Source: Dehalococcoidia bacterium
Lineage (GTDB): Bacteria; Chloroflexota; Dehalococcoidia; GIF9; AB-539-J10
Assembly: GCA_023128875.1 (NCBI GenBank)
Contig: JAGMDB010000012.1
Span: forward strand, 1-14,210
Reading direction: 5' to 3'
DNA: 14,210 nt
Under the pieces are notes generated by a model. That model was not told the DNA's origin, made no database searches, and was given only the letters and a program-made list of their open reading frames with translations. The stretch's first letter is position 1. Each line of letters opens with the position of its first letter. Made by a program: the position numbers and the translations under genes. Positions 13,585 through 14,210 of this stretch are shown in pieces.

Positions 13585-14210
13585 TCATAGCTGAAAGCTA
13601 TCTTTTTTTGATTTGGTGAGCACTTTAGCTCTGCCTTTTTCTAAAGTCACTACATCCTCAATTCTAACACCACCTAACCCGACGATGTAAACCCCAGGTT
13701 CTATGGTAAAAACCATGCTATCTGTAAGCAAGTCTGCCGAGGTGGGAGAAAGCGTGGGGAGCTCGTGTATTGCTATTCCGACACCGTGGCCCAGGCCATG
13801 GCCAAACGCTTCGCCATATCCAGTCTGTTCGATAACTCTACGAGCTAACTGGTCTGCCTGAGCGGCAGTCATGCCTGATTCAATTCTGTCTATAGCTGTG
13901 AGTTGTGCTTCTAACACGACACTATAAATAGCTGATAACTGAGAGCTGGCAGCTTCTAGCTCTTTACCCAGGCATAGTGTGCGGCTAAAGTCGCTACAGT
14001 AGCCACCAATCCTGGCTCCCATATCAATCAGCACTGCTTCGCCGGGGTGTAGTATTCTTTCTGTAGGCTGGGCGTGAGGTAAAGCTGAATTGGGGCCTGA
14101 GGCTACTATAAGGTCAAAAGCTACCCCCTCACTTCCATTTTGGCGAAGGAAACTCTCAATTTCCCAAGCTACTTCTTTTTCTGTTACACCTGGGCGGATT
14201 GTTGCTTTTA
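13585..14210 (-). CDS. pepP: Xaa-Pro aminopeptidase-like M24 metallopeptidase (5' end outside window)
   Basis: The C-terminal 207 codons of a pita-bread metallopeptidase that removes N-terminal residues preceding proline. The reading frame is open to the window edge, so the start is off to the right; the GTG at 14034 is internal, because the family match continues upstream (IVASGPNSALPHAQP). Numbering from the first complete codon, all five dimetal ligands are visible: Asp62 (VLIDMGA), Asp73 (YCSDFSRT), His141 (GHGLGHGVG), Glu170 (TIEPGVYI) and Glu184 (VRIEDVV); His148 (IHE) is also present. The missing N-terminal region would be the creatinase-like domain. pepP and pepQ style names are both used for such proteins; the exact dipeptidase or aminopeptidase specificity cannot be set. 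It precedes efp by 61 bases and is probably co-transcribed. Confidence 0.93.
   Translation of the reverse strand, partial: KATIRPGVTEKEVAWEIESFLRQNGSEGVAFDLIVASGPNSALPHAQPTERILHPGEAVLIDMGARIGGYCSDFSRTLCLGKELEAASSQLSAIYSVVLEAQLTAIDRIESGMTAAQADQLARRVIEQTGYGEAFGHGLGHGVGIAIHELPTLSPTSADLLTDSMVFTIEPGVYIVGLGGVRIEDVVTLEKGRAKVLTKSKKDSFQL

Noticed and set aside
14032..14034. GTG at 14034 as the start of the M24 peptidase
   Set aside because: The frame stays open to the window edge and upstream residues (ASGPNSALPHAQP) belong to the conserved M24 catalytic domain.
1..14210. CRISPR array, transposon, integrase or prophage remnants
   Set aside because: No repeated spacer-like units, transposase motifs or terminal repeats were seen; the genes are intact and tightly packed.

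Overview
The window is a gene-dense bacterial chromosome segment with moderate GC, no RNA genes and no mobile elements. It carries 14 substantial genes, plus the first two codons of a further gene at the left edge. The mix is core metabolism and translation (tyrS, ribF, DAHP synthase, AroH-type chorismate mutase, EF-P, an M24 Xaa-Pro peptidase) together with anaerobe-type redox and amine metabolism. The latter comprises a CoA-acylating semialdehyde dehydrogenase, a class III aminotransferase and a BaiCD/FadH-like flavin and Fe-S oxidoreductase. An anaerobic bacterium fits well. Dehalococcoidia or a related Chloroflexota is my guess from gene content and from recalled sequence style (for example the EF-P loop), but that is inference and no marker here proves it.

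Layout. (1) Positions 3588 down to 1, minus strand: aroH, aroF-type DAHP synthase, ribF, tyrS and the start of one more gene. The genes overlap or nearly touch, so this is one operon joining the first and branch-point steps of aromatic synthesis to flavin cofactor synthesis and tyrosyl-tRNA charging. (2) Positions 3589-3740: a divergent control region with a near-consensus sigma70-type promoter reading right, a weaker one reading left, and an inverted repeat. (3) Positions 3741-7285, plus strand: a four-gene operon of MmsA/IolA-like dehydrogenase, ferritin-like protein without its ExxH ligands, 67-residue Cys-rich protein and class III aminotransferase with an inserted four-cysteine motif. (4) Positions 8338-7397, minus: a stand-alone PfkB-family kinase with its own promoter and a perfect palindrome over the -10. 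(5) Positions 8543-10543, plus: a 666-residue flavin/Fe-S oxidoreductase that appears to start at CTG. (6) Positions 14210 down to 10578, minus: Xaa-Pro peptidase (partial), efp, PHP phosphoesterase, a PurN-like formyltransferase and a HAD-family phosphatase, with the last four overlapping each other.

How they may work together. In region 3 the aminotransferase would turn an omega-amino compound into a semialdehyde, and the dehydrogenase would oxidise that to an acyl-CoA. The two small proteins between them are the unexplained part and the best candidate here for something undescribed. In region 6 the PHP-formyltransferase-HAD trio is translationally coupled behind efp and looks like a small uncharacterised pathway or repair module.

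Start codons are unusual. TTG is used for aroH, the PHP gene and the formyltransferase, and CTG apparently for the oxidoreductase. No intergenic gap exceeds 210 bases.
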